Assembly (NCBI GenBank): GCA_947497195.1 | Contig: CANMGM010000134.1 | Span: 1 to 6,378, forward strand | Direction: 5' to 3' | From: Bacteroidota bacterium | GTDB taxonomy: Bacteria; Bacteroidota; Bacteroidia; M30B66 | Length of the DNA stretch: 6,378 bases | In this document: positions 5,899 to 6,378 of the stretch, in pieces | Layout: the number at the start of each line of letters is the position of its first letter | How positions within the stretch are numbered: position 1 is the stretch's first letter | Made by a program: the position numbers and the translations under genes | Notes under the pieces: model-generated | Told to the model about the DNA's origin: nothing | What the model saw: the letters and a program-made list of their open reading frames with translations, nothing else | Database searches by the model: none

Positions 5899-6378
5899 TT
5901 ACTTGCCCCGACCCTGAATTACGATAAGGGCTGTGTAGATCATTATTTTAAAGTCGAGTGCCAGGTTCATGTTTTCGACATACAAAATATCGTACTTAAG
6001 ACGTTCAATCATTTCCTGAACATTCTCGGCATACCCAAACTTAACCTGTCCCCAGCCTGTAATGCCGGGGCGTACTTTGTGTAGAATTAAATAATGTGGA
6101 GCTTGAACTACAATCTGATCAATAAAGTGTTGCCGTTCGGGTCTCGGTCCCACAATCGACATTGTCCCCACCAAAACATTGTAAAATTGCGGAATTTCAT
6201 CGAGTCGTGTTTTGCGCATAAACCTTCCGAAAGATGTAATTCGGCTGTCGTTTTTTGAACTCAGTTGCGGACCGCGCGACTCGGCATCTTGATACATCGA
6301 GCGGAATTTATAAATGAGGAATGGCTTTCCGTTTAGCCCAATGCGGTGGTGACTGTAAAAGATCGGACCTTTTGAGCC
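5899..6378 (-). CDS. bacterial sugar transferase (monotopic phosphoglycosyl transferase), C-terminal part
   Basis: The frame is open from the window edge to the stop at 5899, giving the last 159 residues; the N-terminal membrane anchor lies outside the window. These enzymes move a sugar phosphate from a UDP-sugar to undecaprenyl phosphate at the inner membrane, the first step in exopolysaccharide, O-antigen or capsule repeat-unit assembly. Family landmarks, numbered from the first visible residue, are GPIFYSHHRIGLNGKPF (4-20), YKFRSM (23-28), the LDEIPQ segment with the catalytic Asp-Glu pair at 60-61, GPRPER (77-82), VRPGITGWGQV (102-112) and a C-terminal YDILYVENMNL segment. The Met in YKFRSM (codon at 6297) is internal to the conserved domain, not the start. 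Whether the full protein is the short (about 200-residue) or long (WcaJ/WbaP-like, with extra membrane helices) form cannot be seen. The acceptor sugar is also undetermined. It is the last gene before a 58-base gap and may end a polysaccharide cluster. Confidence 0.92.
   Translation of the reverse strand, partial: GSKGPIFYSHHRIGLNGKPFLIYKFRSMYQDAESRGPQLSSKNDSRITSFGRFMRKTRLDEIPQFYNVLVGTMSIVGPRPERQHFIDQIVVQAPHYLILHKVRPGITGWGQVKFGYAENVQEMIERLKYDILYVENMNLALDFKIMIYTALIVIQGRGK

Noticed and set aside
1..6378. A defence, mobile or otherwise new multi-gene system centred on the Upf1-like helicase
   Set aside because: The helicase is a complete housekeeping-type IGHMBP2-like enzyme without nuclease or sensor fusions, and its neighbours are metabolic and envelope genes. 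No transposase, integrase, toxin-antitoxin pair or repeat array is visible.

Overview
The window most likely comes from a member of the Bacteroidota. The evidence is a type IX secretion (T9SS) sorting domain at the C-terminus of one protein, signal peptides that cleave before Gln, AT-rich leaders with no Shine-Dalgarno sequence, a promoter matching the Bacteroidota -7 consensus TAnnTTTG, and families common in that phylum (DUF2147, a DUF6268-like barrel). The class cannot be settled from the sequence alone.

All seven genes lie on the minus strand, so transcription runs from right to left. From the right edge: (1) the C-terminal part of a membrane phosphoglycosyl transferase (sugar transferase) that starts polysaccharide assembly, cut by the window edge; (2) a stand-alone 3-hydroxybutyryl-CoA dehydrogenase with its own candidate promoter; (3) a secreted alpha/beta hydrolase with a T9SS sorting domain; (4) an IGHMBP2/Upf1-like superfamily 1 helicase whose ATG overlaps the hydrolase stop codon by one base; (5) a small lipoprotein of no recognised family, preceded by a good promoter that overlaps a palindrome; (6) a DUF2147 periplasmic protein; (7) the N-terminal part of a DUF6268-like outer-membrane beta-barrel protein, cut by the left edge.

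The genes appear to form four transcription blocks: sugar transferase; hydroxyacyl-CoA dehydrogenase; hydrolase plus helicase; and lipoprotein, DUF2147 protein and barrel. The last block looks like a small cell-envelope operon: each of its products has an export signal, and they are predicted to sit on a membrane surface, in the periplasm and in the outer membrane. The hydrolase-helicase pair is tightly linked in sequence but has no obvious functional link.

No RNA gene, mobile element, CRISPR array or defence system is visible. No gap between genes exceeds 130 bases. Most of the window is ordinary chromosomal content. The parts most worth a second look are the envelope operon with its operator-like promoter, and the secreted hydrolase, whose active-site region resembles the polyester hydrolase/cutinase family.
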